From: Bacteroidales bacterium
GTDB lineage: Bacteria > Bacteroidota > Bacteroidia > Bacteroidales > WCHB1-69
Direction of reading: 5' to 3'
DNA: 12,037 bases
NCBI GenBank assembly: GCA_012838875.1
Contig: DUOL01000023.1
Span: forward strand, 1 to 12,037
The notes under the pieces are model-generated. The model was not told where the DNA came from. It did no database searches and saw only the letters and a program-made list of their open reading frames with translations. Positions 1 to 6,745 of this stretch are shown here, piece after piece. Positions within the stretch are counted from its first letter, which is position 1. Each line of letters starts with the position of its first letter. A program made the translations under genes and the position numbers.

Positions 1-17
1 AAAGCCCGCAAGGGCGG

Positions 18-89
18 AAGCCGCTGGGGACGCGGCGGCAAAAAAGCGAGCTTGTAAGCTCTTTTTGCCGCTTTGCGTCCCCACGGCTT
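18..89. repeat. Long imperfect hairpin within the left repeat
   Basis: The two arms are 18-38 and 68-89, continued by an A-tract/T-tract pairing (41-45 with 62-66) and a tip stem GAGCTT (48-53) with AAGCTC (56-61). The lower stem pairs 18-23 with 84-89, then after a one-base bulge at C24 pairs 25-33 with 75-83. The middle stem pairs 34-38 with 68-72, with T73 and T74 unpaired. Base 34 to 72 is a G-T wobble here, and the other copy has C at the equivalent of 72, giving G-C. There is no T-run after the 3' arm, so I do not call it an intrinsic terminator. Confidence 0.85.
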
Positions 90-145
90 GTGCCCGCGGA
101 CTTGGAACCGGGCGCCGACCCCGAGCGCAGCGAGGGGGCACGCCC
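31..145 (+). repeat. GC-rich dispersed repeat, left copy (inverted partner at 11923-12037)
   Basis: This 115-bp block is the reverse complement of 11923-12037, with four substitutions (window positions 72, 78, 128 and 138) and no gaps, about 96.5% identity. It is far richer in G+C than the neighbouring genes and has no plausible reading frame of its own. The inner part is a strong hairpin (see 18-89). The outer part holds further complementarity: 90-95 GTGCCC with 136-141 GGGCAC, and 92-96 GCCCG with 109-113 CGGGC. Both copies border an A/T tract at their GGGCG/CGCCC end. It looks like a dispersed extragenic structured element. Family, copy number and function are unknown. Bases 1-30 probably belong to the same element, because they supply the left arm of the hairpin, but the partner copy is cut off by the window end. 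Confidence 0.93.
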
Positions 146-193
146 AAAAGAAAAAAATGATAATGGAAATTATTATGCTTTTTAATAAAAACA

Positions 194-201
194 TATCTTT
201 G
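194..201 (+). promoter_or_regulatory. Bacteroidetes -7 promoter element before uvrC
   Basis: TATCTTTG matches the Bacteroidetes -7 consensus TAnnTTTG and is followed by CA, as is common in this phylum. It lies 21 bases before the TTG start of uvrC, which leaves a leader of roughly 15 nt. No clear TTG -33 box is present at the expected distance. Confidence 0.6.
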
Positions 202-222
202 CACTAACTAAAAAATGTAAAA

Positions 223-1998
223 TTGGATAAAGATATAAGTTTAAAACTCCGAACTATTTCGACAAAACCCGGCGTCTATTGCTTTATTAATAGCGTTGGG
301 ACGGTTATTTATATTGGCAAGGCAAAGAATTTAAAGAAACGGGTATCTTCCTATTTTACAAAAAAACATGATTCTGCGAAATTGCGCGTTTTAGTTACAA
401 AAATTGCAGATATTCGCACGACTGTCGTGGATACGGAATGGGAGGCTTTGCTGCTTGAAAATAGTCTGATTAAGCAGTATCAACCTCGCTATAACAGTAT
501 GCTTAAAGATGATAAATCGTACCCTTGGATAAGTGTAACAAGAGAGCAATTCCCACGTGTTTTTTCGACTCGTCATCCTAATGCGGAACAAACTGCTATT
601 TACGGTCCGTTTGCCTCGGTTCGTTATATGAATACGCTGTTAGATACGATTCACGAGATTTTTCTTTTGCGTACTTGCAGAAGATTACCGAAAGATAGAC
701 GCCCCTGTATTCAATATCAGATTAAACGGTGTACGGCTCCTTGTGCCGGCTATATTTCAGTAGAAGAATATAATAAAAACGTTGATAAGGCTGTGGAAGT
801 GATTGAAGGAAACAGCCGTGAGGTGATTAAACAGATGCAAGATGAGATGATGGAGTTTGCACGGCAGTTAGAATTTGAAAAAGCGCAGTTTATTAAAGAA
901 AAAATGGAAATTCTTGAAACTTTTCGCGGAAAATCGGTGGTTGTCAATCCTAAAATTACAAAAGTCGATGTTTTTACAATCGTTGAAGATGACGATAGTG
1001 CTTATATTAATTTTTTAAGAATAACGGAGGGCGCTATTGTGCAAATCTACACTTTGGAAATTAATAATAAACTTGATAAAACGAGTGAGGAGCTACTTTG
1101 GATGGGAATGATAGAGATACATAAACGTTTTAAAGCATTAAATAAAGATATTCTTGTTCCTTTTTTACCGAAAATGGAAAATCATGAATTTACGTTTTTT
1201 GTTCCGCAAAGAGGGGATAAGAAAAAACTGCTTGACTTATCGACTAAGAATGCTACCGTATTTATGCTTGAAAAGTTTAAGCGGAAAGAGCTTTTAAATC
1301 CTGAGCGACATCAACAGCGTGTATTGCAATCTCTTCAGAAAGAGCTATCAATGAAGAAGTTGCCACGCCACATTGAATGTTTTGACAATTCTAATTTTCA
1401 GGGCGATGATGCTGTGTCGGCAATGGTTTGCTTTATTAATGGGAAGCCGCAGAAAAAAGAGTATCGACATTTTAACATCAAAAGCGTAGTAGGTCCGAAT
1501 GATTATGCTTCTATGGAGGAGGTTGTTTACAGACGTTATAAGCGACTTCTTGAGGAGCAAAAGGAGTTGCCTGATTTAATCATTATTGATGGTGGTAAGG
1601 GGCAACTGCATGTTGCGTATCAAGCGTTACAAAAATTGAAAATTGAAAAGGAAGTTACACTAATTGGCATTGCCGAGCGGTTAGAAGATATTTATAAAAT
1701 CGGAGATCCCCTACCTCTTTATTTAGATAAAAAATCGGAAGCTCAAAAGTTAATTCAAAAAATTAGAGATGAGGCTCACCGTTTTGGGCTTGCCCATCAT
1801 CGGAAAAAGAAGATAAAGACGTCTCTATCGTCTATTTTAACCGATATTGAAGGGATAAGCACTATTTCGGCACAAAAATTATTACAACATTTTAAAAGTG
1901 TAAAACGTATCTCGGAAGCCAAGGAAGATGAGATTGCCGAAGTTATCGGTAAATCCAAAGCAAGAAAGGTCTATACATTTTTTAAAAAGGTAGAGTAA
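223..1998 (+). CDS. uvrC: UvrC, nucleotide excision repair endonuclease subunit
   Basis: UvrC makes both incisions (3' then 5') around a lesion in the UvrB-DNA pre-incision complex in the cytoplasm. The 591-residue protein is close to the usual family length and complete. It has an N-terminal GIY-YIG nuclease (GVY at 17-19, YIG at 30-32, Arg40, Glu79). Four Cys at 152, 162, 170 and 174 match the cluster-binding cysteines reported for UvrC. A UVR helix pair that contacts UvrB lies at about 203-235. The RNase H-like nuclease includes DNSN with Asp388, IIDGGKGQ with Asp456, and DEAHRFG with His519, the expected catalytic triad. Tandem helix-hairpin-helix motifs sit at about 539-588. The start is TTG: reading upstream in frame, a TAA at 205-207 comes before any other usable start. 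A -7 box at 194-201 suggests its own promoter. It is followed by asnS, which has a separate promoter. Confidence 0.97.
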   Translation: MDKDISLKLRTISTKPGVYCFINSVGTVIYIGKAKNLKKRVSSYFTKKHDSAKLRVLVTKIADIRTTVVDTEWEALLLENSLIKQYQPRYNSMLKDDKSYPWISVTREQFPRVFSTRHPNAEQTAIYGPFASVRYMNTLLDTIHEIFLLRTCRRLPKDRRPCIQYQIKRCTAPCAGYISVEEYNKNVDKAVEVIEGNSREVIKQMQDEMMEFARQLEFEKAQFIKEKMEILETFRGKSVVVNPKITKVDVFTIVEDDDSAYINFLRITEGAIVQIYTLEINNKLDKTSEELLWMGMIEIHKRFKALNKDILVPFLPKMENHEFTFFVPQRGDKKKLLDLSTKNATVFMLEKFKRKELLNPERHQQRVLQSLQKELSMKKLPRHIECFDNSNFQGDDAVSAMVCFINGKPQKKEYRHFNIKSVVGPNDYASMEEVVYRRYKRLLEEQKELPDLIIIDGGKGQLHVAYQALQKLKIEKEVTLIGIAERLEDIYKIGDPLPLYLDKKSEAQKLIQKIRDEAHRFGLAHHRKKKIKTSLSSILTDIEGISTISAQKLLQHFKSVKRISEAKEDEIAEVIGKSKARKVYTFFKKVE

Positions 1999-2019
1999 AA
2001 CTTATTCACTATATTTTTG

Positions 2020-2027
2020 TACTTTTG
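2020..2027 (+). promoter_or_regulatory. -7 promoter element before asnS
   Basis: TACTTTTG fits TAnnTTTG and is followed by CAA. It lies in the 74-bp gap between the uvrC stop and the asnS start, about 45 bases before the ATG. No convincing -33 box is seen, and that position would fall on the uvrC stop region. Confidence 0.55.
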
Positions 2028-2072
2028 CAATCTATTTAACTTTATAATAAAGTAGTTTAACTTAAATTAAAA

Positions 2073-3470
2073 ATGAAACGAACAAAAATCAGTGAAATCT
2101 TTAAACATCCCGAAAGGATTGAGTTAGGGAGTCAAATTAGTGTAAAGGGTTGGGTAAGGACAAAGAGGGGGAATAACACCATCTCTTTTATTGCTTTAAA
2201 CGATGGTTCTATCGTTCATAACATACAGATTGTTGCCGAAAATCAAAAATTTGATGAGAAACTCATCAAGAACATCACAACGGGGGCTTCTCTTCACGTT
2301 ATAGGCAGGTTAGTAGAATCGCAGGGGAAAGGACAAGCGTTTGAGATTCAGGCTGATTCTATTGAAGTTTACGGAACTGCGAATCCGGAGACATATCCTT
2401 TACAGAAGAAGGGGCACTCAATGGAATTTCTTCGTGAAATAGCTCATTTACGCCCACGCACCAACTATTTCGGTTGTATTTTGCGTCTTCGTCATGCCAT
2501 GGCGTATGCAATTCACAAATATTTTAACGATAACGGTTTTTATTACATGCACACGCCGCTCATTACCGGCTCGGACGCCGAAGGTGCCGGGGCGATGTTT
2601 GCCGTTACGACCTTAGACTTACAAAATGTTCCTAAAACTCCCGAAGGGAAGGTCAACTACGAAGAAGACTTTTTCGGGAAACCGACTTTCCTCACCGTTT
2701 CCGGACAATTAGAAGGGGAACTTGGAGCTTTGGCTTTAGGTGCAATCTATACGTTTGGTCCTACTTTCAGAGCAGAAAATAGCAATACGCCGCGCCATCT
2801 TGCCGAGTTTTGGATGATAGAACCCGAAGTAGCTTTTTATGACATCCACGACAATATGGATTTAGCCGAAGACTTCGTCAAGTATCTTATCAACTATGCT
2901 CTTGAGAATAACGAAGATGATTTGCGTTTCCTCAATGACACCTTTGACAAAGAACTGCTTGACAGATTGCATTTTGTAGTAAAAAATGATTTTGTTCGAA
3001 TAACTTATACCGAAGCTATCGGCATTTTACTTAAAGCGGAGAAGAAGTTTGAGTTTCCGGTTAAGTGGGGTGTAGATTTACAAGCGGAGCATGAGCGCTA
3101 CTTAGTAGAAATTCATTTTAAAAAGCCTGTTATTCTTACTGATTATCCTAAGGATATTAAAGCCTTCTACATGAAACAAAATGAAGACGGCAAAACGGTG
3201 CGTGCGATGGATGTACTTTTCCCAAAAATAGGTGAAATTATTGGCGGCTCGCAACGTGAAGAGAGTTATGACCTTTTGTTGCAACGCATTAAAGAACTTG
3301 AGATATCCGAAGAAACATTGTGGTGGTATTTGGAAACTCGTAAATATGGAACCGTGCCTCATGCAGGCTTTGGCTTAGGATTTGAACGTCTTCTGCTTTT
3401 TATAACGGGTATGACTAACATCAGAGATGTTATTCCTTTTCCAAGAACACCGCAAAACGCAGAATTTTAA
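2073..3470 (+). CDS. asnS: Asparaginyl-tRNA synthetase (AsnRS)
   Basis: This class IIb synthetase attaches asparagine to tRNA-Asn in an ATP-dependent reaction in the cytosol. The 465-residue protein has the usual AsnRS length. An N-terminal OB-fold anticodon-binding domain occupies about 21-102 (KGWVRTKRG at its beginning). The catalytic core follows: HLRPRT at 125-130, motif 1 around 137-165, the AsnRS-type insertion at about 178-205, motif 2 around 229-252 (GPTFRAENSNTPRHLAEFW) and motif 3 at 432-441 (GFGLGFERLL). The insertion and the FRAENSNTPRHLAEFWMIEPE string favour AsnRS over AspRS. Having a dedicated AsnRS implies direct asparaginylation, although an amidotransferase route elsewhere in the genome cannot be excluded. 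The ATG at 2073 is preceded only by an A/T-rich leader with no Shine-Dalgarno match. dxr follows after 24 bp, probably in the same transcript. Confidence 0.97.
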   Translation: MKRTKISEIFKHPERIELGSQISVKGWVRTKRGNNTISFIALNDGSIVHNIQIVAENQKFDEKLIKNITTGASLHVIGRLVESQGKGQAFEIQADSIEVYGTANPETYPLQKKGHSMEFLREIAHLRPRTNYFGCILRLRHAMAYAIHKYFNDNGFYYMHTPLITGSDAEGAGAMFAVTTLDLQNVPKTPEGKVNYEEDFFGKPTFLTVSGQLEGELGALALGAIYTFGPTFRAENSNTPRHLAEFWMIEPEVAFYDIHDNMDLAEDFVKYLINYALENNEDDLRFLNDTFDKELLDRLHFVVKNDFVRITYTEAIGILLKAEKKFEFPVKWGVDLQAEHERYLVEIHFKKPVILTDYPKDIKAFYMKQNEDGKTVRAMDVLFPKIGEIIGGSQREESYDLLLQRIKELEISEETLWWYLETRKYGTVPHAGFGLGFERLLLFITGMTNIRDVIPFPRTPQNAEF

Positions 3471-3494
3471 AGATTTACAAAATAAATCAACGTT

Positions 3495-4652
3495 TTGAAA
3501 CGAAGAATTGCAATTTTAGGCTCTACCGGCTCTATTGGCGTACAGGCATTAGAGGTTATCGAACATCTACCCGATTTATTTGAAGTTGAGGTACTAACCT
3601 CTTTTAATAATGCTGAACTCCTAATTAAACAAGCTAAAAAATTCAATCCTAACGCCGTTGTTATTGTTAACAATGAAGCGTATCTTTATGTAAAAGAGGC
3701 ACTTAGAGATGACGATATAAAAGTTTATGCCGGAGAAAAAGCTCTTTGTGAAGTTTTAGAAATGTCCACCATAGACATGGTTTTATCGGCTATTGTAGGC
3801 ATTGCCGGTTTACGACCTGTTTATCATGCCATTAAGCATGGTAAAACTATTGCTTTAGCTAATAAAGAGACCTTAGTCGTTGCAGGGGAATTGATTACCA
3901 AAACCGCCCGCGAAGTGGGGGTTAACATTTTGCCTATTGATTCGGAACATTCCGCCATTTTTCAATCTTTAGCGGGGGAATTTCATAATCCGATTGAAAA
4001 ACTAATAATTACGGCTTCGGGAGGTCCTTTTCGCGGCAAAAAGAGAGATTTTTTAAGGAATGTAACAAAGAATGACGCGTTGAATCACCCCGTTTGGTCG
4101 ATGGGGAATAAAATTACGATTGATAGCGCTACCTTAATGAACAAAGGATTAGAGATGATTGAAGCCAAATGGCTTTTCGCTATTCCTGAAGAAAAAATTG
4201 AAATTGTCATCCATCCGCAATCTATTATTCACTCTTTAGTTCAATTTGAAGACGGCTCTTTAAAGGCGCAATTAGGTTTACCTGACATGAAATTGCCCAT
4301 TCAGTATGCTTTAACCTATCCGCACCGAGCATCTAATACTTTTCCACGATTCTCATTCAACGATTACGCGACGCTAACTTTCGAGACGCCCGATTACGAC
4401 ACTTTTTCCTGTCTGAATTTAGCTTTTAATGCTTCTAAGACAGGTGGAAACGCCCCGTGCATTCTTAATGCTGCCAACGAAATGGCGGTTCAAAACTTTT
4501 TAAATGATAAGATTTCTTTTCTTGAGATAGAAAAAAATATTGAAAAGGCACTCGAAGAAATTCCTTTTACCACTCCGCAAACTATTGATGAATACTATGA
4601 AAGCGACCACGAGACTCGCCTTTTTCTTAATAAGAAAATGAATTTAGAATAA
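3495..4652 (+). CDS. dxr: 1-deoxy-D-xylulose 5-phosphate reductoisomerase (Dxr/IspC)
   Basis: Dxr converts 1-deoxy-D-xylulose 5-phosphate to 2-C-methyl-D-erythritol 4-phosphate with NADPH and a divalent metal, the first committed step of the MEP isoprenoid pathway. The 385-residue protein is full length. The NADPH-binding Rossmann motif GSTGSIG is at 9-15, and LANKETLVVAGE lies at 121-132. The metal ligands are Asp149 and Glu151 (PIDSEHSAIFQ) and Glu220 (LMNKGLEMIEAKW). The substrate-binding SGGPFRG is at 175-181 and the flexible-loop tryptophan region HPVWSMG at 198-204. The helical C-terminal domain with LNAANE is at 324-329. The start is TTG: the in-frame stop TAA at 3483-3485 leaves no ATG or GTG alternative. 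It sits 24 bp after asnS with no separate -7 box evident. The second MEP enzyme in the window, IspH, lies four genes downstream. Confidence 0.97.
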   Translation: MKRRIAILGSTGSIGVQALEVIEHLPDLFEVEVLTSFNNAELLIKQAKKFNPNAVVIVNNEAYLYVKEALRDDDIKVYAGEKALCEVLEMSTIDMVLSAIVGIAGLRPVYHAIKHGKTIALANKETLVVAGELITKTAREVGVNILPIDSEHSAIFQSLAGEFHNPIEKLIITASGGPFRGKKRDFLRNVTKNDALNHPVWSMGNKITIDSATLMNKGLEMIEAKWLFAIPEEKIEIVIHPQSIIHSLVQFEDGSLKAQLGLPDMKLPIQYALTYPHRASNTFPRFSFNDYATLTFETPDYDTFSCLNLAFNASKTGGNAPCILNAANEMAVQNFLNDKISFLEIEKNIEKALEEIPFTTPQTIDEYYESDHETRLFLNKKMNLE

Positions 4653-4680
4653 AAATTCCTAATTTTATCATTAAAACAAC

Positions 4681-4688
4681 TATTTTTG
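4681..4688 (+). promoter_or_regulatory. -7 promoter element before the mlaE-like gene
   Basis: TATTTTTG matches TAnnTTTG in the 62-bp gap between dxr and the permease gene, 27 bases before the ATG at 4715. The purine-rich stretch AGGAAATAGGAAAA just before that ATG may serve as a ribosome site. No clear -33 box is seen. It would start the mlaE-mlaF-cvpA-ispH unit. Confidence 0.5.
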
Positions 4689-4714
4689 TAGTTACTAAAT
4701 AGGAAATAGGAAAA

Positions 4715-5455
4715 ATGATTAAAGTATTAGAACTAATCGGTGATTATTTTCTTTTTTTATGGAAAGTTTTTTCTCGCCCCGACAAGTGGAAAGAATTTTT
4801 TAAAAAATTACTTTTCGAAATAAACTCAATGGGCATCGGCTCGTTACTGATTGTCTCTATTGTTGCTATAGCGATGGGAAGTGTTATCACTATACAAACG
4901 GCACTACAAATTGAGAGCTCATGGGTTCCAACTTGGACGGTCGGTTTTACAGTTAGAACTTCTGTTATCATGGAGTTATGCCCAACGATTATCAGTCTTT
5001 TGTTAGTTGGTAATTTAGGTTCCCGTATCACTTCGGAAATTGGCAGTATGCGTGTAACGGAACAAATAGATGCCTTAGAAGTTATTGGTCTTAACTCTGC
5101 CTCATACTTAGTTTTGCCTAAGGTAATCGCTTCCCTCATTGTAAATCCGATTCTAATCATCATTAGTATTTTCTTTGCAATTATGGGCGGATATATAACC
5201 GTCCTTTTAACAGGAGTCGTTTCGGGATATGATTTTATTGACGGACTAACCTCCTTTTTCCGCATGTATGATGTCTACTACGCACTAACTAAAACTGTTG
5301 TTTTCGCTTTTGTCATTTCAACGATTTCCTCTTTTTACGGCTATCGAATTGAAGGAGGAGCTTTAGAATTGGGAGAAGCAAACACAAGAAGTATTGTCGT
5401 GGCAAGCTTTGTAATATTAGTACTTAATTTGGTAATTACGCAAATTATGTTGTAA
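4715..5455 (+). CDS. mlaE: MlaE/YrbE-family ABC transporter permease
   Basis: This is the inner-membrane permease of an Mla-type (MCE) lipid transport complex, which moves phospholipids between the inner and outer membranes and helps keep outer-membrane asymmetry. The 246-residue protein is a little shorter than E. coli MlaE but complete. An amphipathic N-terminal segment (about 1-38) precedes hydrophobic spans at roughly 41-63, 84-100, 134-165, 190-208 and 226-245. The family signature is clear at 99-125: GNLGSRITSEIGSMRV followed by TEQIDALEVIG, the cytoplasmic coupling region. A second conserved stretch, GGALELGEANT, lies at 214-224. The mlaF-like ATPase gene begins one base after this stop, so the two are almost certainly cotranscribed and form one complex. 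The MCE substrate-binding subunit (MlaD) is not in the window. Substrate and transport direction are inferred from the family. Confidence 0.92.
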   Translation: MIKVLELIGDYFLFLWKVFSRPDKWKEFFKKLLFEINSMGIGSLLIVSIVAIAMGSVITIQTALQIESSWVPTWTVGFTVRTSVIMELCPTIISLLLVGNLGSRITSEIGSMRVTEQIDALEVIGLNSASYLVLPKVIASLIVNPILIIISIFFAIMGGYITVLLTGVVSGYDFIDGLTSFFRMYDVYYALTKTVVFAFVISTISSFYGYRIEGGALELGEANTRSIVVASFVILVLNLVITQIML

Positions 5456-5456
5456 A

Positions 5457-6212
5457 ATGATAGAAGTTATTGGTGTAAGTAAATATTTCGGAGAACGAAG
5501 AGTTTTAAATCAAATTTCGACTGCTTTTGATGACGGAAAAGTAAATTTGGTTATTGGTCGGTCAGGCTCGGGAAAAACAGTATTAATGAAATTATTAGTA
5601 GATCTCTACACACCCGAAGAAGGCAAAATATTGTACGATGGACGAAGTTTCCATCATCTCAAAGCTATTGAAAAAAAAGAAATACGCTCCGAAATAGGGA
5701 TGGTTTTTCAAGGAGGCGCCCTATTCGATTCCTTAACAATTCAAGAAAATGTAATGTTTCCGCTCAATATGTTGAAAGAAAATTTAAGTGAAGAAGAAAA
5801 ATTAGAGAGAGTAAATTTCTGTTTAAAAAGAGTAGACCTTGAAAATGCAAATTTTCTTTTCCCGTCAGAACTAAGCGGAGGAATGAAAAAAAGAGCCGCC
5901 ATCGCACGTGCCATCGCCTGTAACCCTAAATATCTTTTCTGCGACGAACCGAACTCCGGATTAGACCCTAAAACGTCACTCATTATTGACCGACTTATTA
6001 TTGAAATTACACACGAATTTAATATTACTACTGTCGTTAATACACACGATATTAACTCCGTTATTACAATAGGAGAAACTATTACCTTTATTCATGAAGG
6101 TAATTTAGCTTGGTATGGAAATAAAGATAACGTATTAATATCTGATAATGAACTGCTTAACGACTTTATTTTTGCTCAACCTTTAACTCAAAAAATTAGG
6201 GATTTAAGTTGA
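5457..6212 (+). CDS. mlaF: MlaF-family ABC transporter ATP-binding protein
   Basis: This is the cytoplasmic ATPase that powers the MlaE-type permease encoded immediately upstream (one base between stop and start). All ABC nucleotide-binding elements are present in the 251 residues: Walker A GRSGSGKT at 34-41, Q-loop Gln85 in GMVFQGGALFDSLT, signature LSGGM at 139-143, Walker B YLFCDE at 159-164 with catalytic Glu164, D-loop SGLD at 167-170 and switch His197 in VNTHD. The FQGGALFDSLTI string and the LSGGMKKRAAIARA signature are typical of the MlaF/TTG2A subgroup rather than of amino-acid or lipoprotein exporters. The C-terminal tail is short. The next gene, a CvpA-family protein, follows after 25 bp. 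Assignment to the MlaF family is firm; the lipid substrate is inferred. Confidence 0.93.
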   Translation: MIEVIGVSKYFGERRVLNQISTAFDDGKVNLVIGRSGSGKTVLMKLLVDLYTPEEGKILYDGRSFHHLKAIEKKEIRSEIGMVFQGGALFDSLTIQENVMFPLNMLKENLSEEEKLERVNFCLKRVDLENANFLFPSELSGGMKKRAAIARAIACNPKYLFCDEPNSGLDPKTSLIIDRLIIEITHEFNITTVVNTHDINSVITIGETITFIHEGNLAWYGNKDNVLISDNELLNDFIFAQPLTQKIRDLS

Positions 6213-6237
6213 AACTGATTTAACAAAAGAAAAATAG

Positions 6238-6741
6238 ATGAATTTCCTCGATATCATAATGCTTATTCCTATTATTTGGTTCGGTTTTAAAGGACTGAAA
6301 AACGGCTTAATCACAGAATTGACCTCTATTCTTGGTCTATTCCTCGGATTTTGGATAACTCTTAAATATTATCTTGCCGTTGCCGCTTGGTTTAACAGCA
6401 CTATTTTAGCTAAGGTTATCGCTTTTATTGCTCTTTTTATACTAACATTAGTAATCACTTACTTGATAGGAAAAGCTATTGAAAAAATCATAAATCTTAT
6501 TCTCCCTTCTTTTGTCAACTATCTATTCGGATTACTTTTTGGTGTTTTAAAAGTAGCTTTACTCTTTTCAGTAATATTTTATTTTATCAATTCTGTCGAT
6601 AAAAAAGAATTTGTTTTCAAACGCCAAGTAAAGGAAAAATCATTTTTATATCGCTACGTTGAACCTATTGCCGTAAAAATAGTTTCATGGCAACAAGAAG
6701 ATGAAACTGCCGATATAGAACATCAAGAAAAAAACATTTAG
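6238..6741 (+). CDS. CvpA-family inner-membrane protein
   Basis: This 167-residue protein has four predicted membrane spans at roughly 3-20, 27-45, 56-78 and 96-118, then a charged cytoplasmic-type tail (119-167) rich in Lys and Glu. The N-terminal pattern NFLDIIMLIPIIWFGFKGLK followed by NGLITELTSILGLFLGF matches the CvpA (colicin V production) family. In E. coli, CvpA was named for a role in colicin V export and has been linked to envelope stress tolerance, but its molecular activity is not settled. The gene lies 25 bp after the mlaF-like gene and 4 bp before ispH. It is therefore probably cotranscribed with both, which fits an envelope-related role but does not prove one. The ATG at 6238 is preceded by an A-rich stretch. 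Confidence 0.82.
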   Translation: MNFLDIIMLIPIIWFGFKGLKNGLITELTSILGLFLGFWITLKYYLAVAAWFNSTILAKVIAFIALFILTLVITYLIGKAIEKIINLILPSFVNYLFGLLFGVLKVALLFSVIFYFINSVDKKEFVFKRQVKEKSFLYRYVEPIAVKIVSWQQEDETADIEHQEKNI

Positions 6742-6745
6742 GGAA

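Noticed and set aside
123..135. Mirror-symmetric GAGCG-AGCGAG stretch in the repeat as a special DNA structure
   Set aside because: It is too short for a meaningful triplex-type mirror repeat, and one base differs between the two copies so the left copy is not fully symmetric.
31..145. Repeat as an intrinsic terminator
   Set aside because: The hairpin is strong, but neither copy is followed by a T-run on the strand that would need to end a transcript; the left copy is followed by an A-rich tract.
4744..5265. A 173-codon minus-strand reading frame opposite the mlaE-like gene
   Set aside because: It lies wholly inside a clear permease gene and has no promoter, ribosome site or recognisable domain. 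It is a shadow frame.
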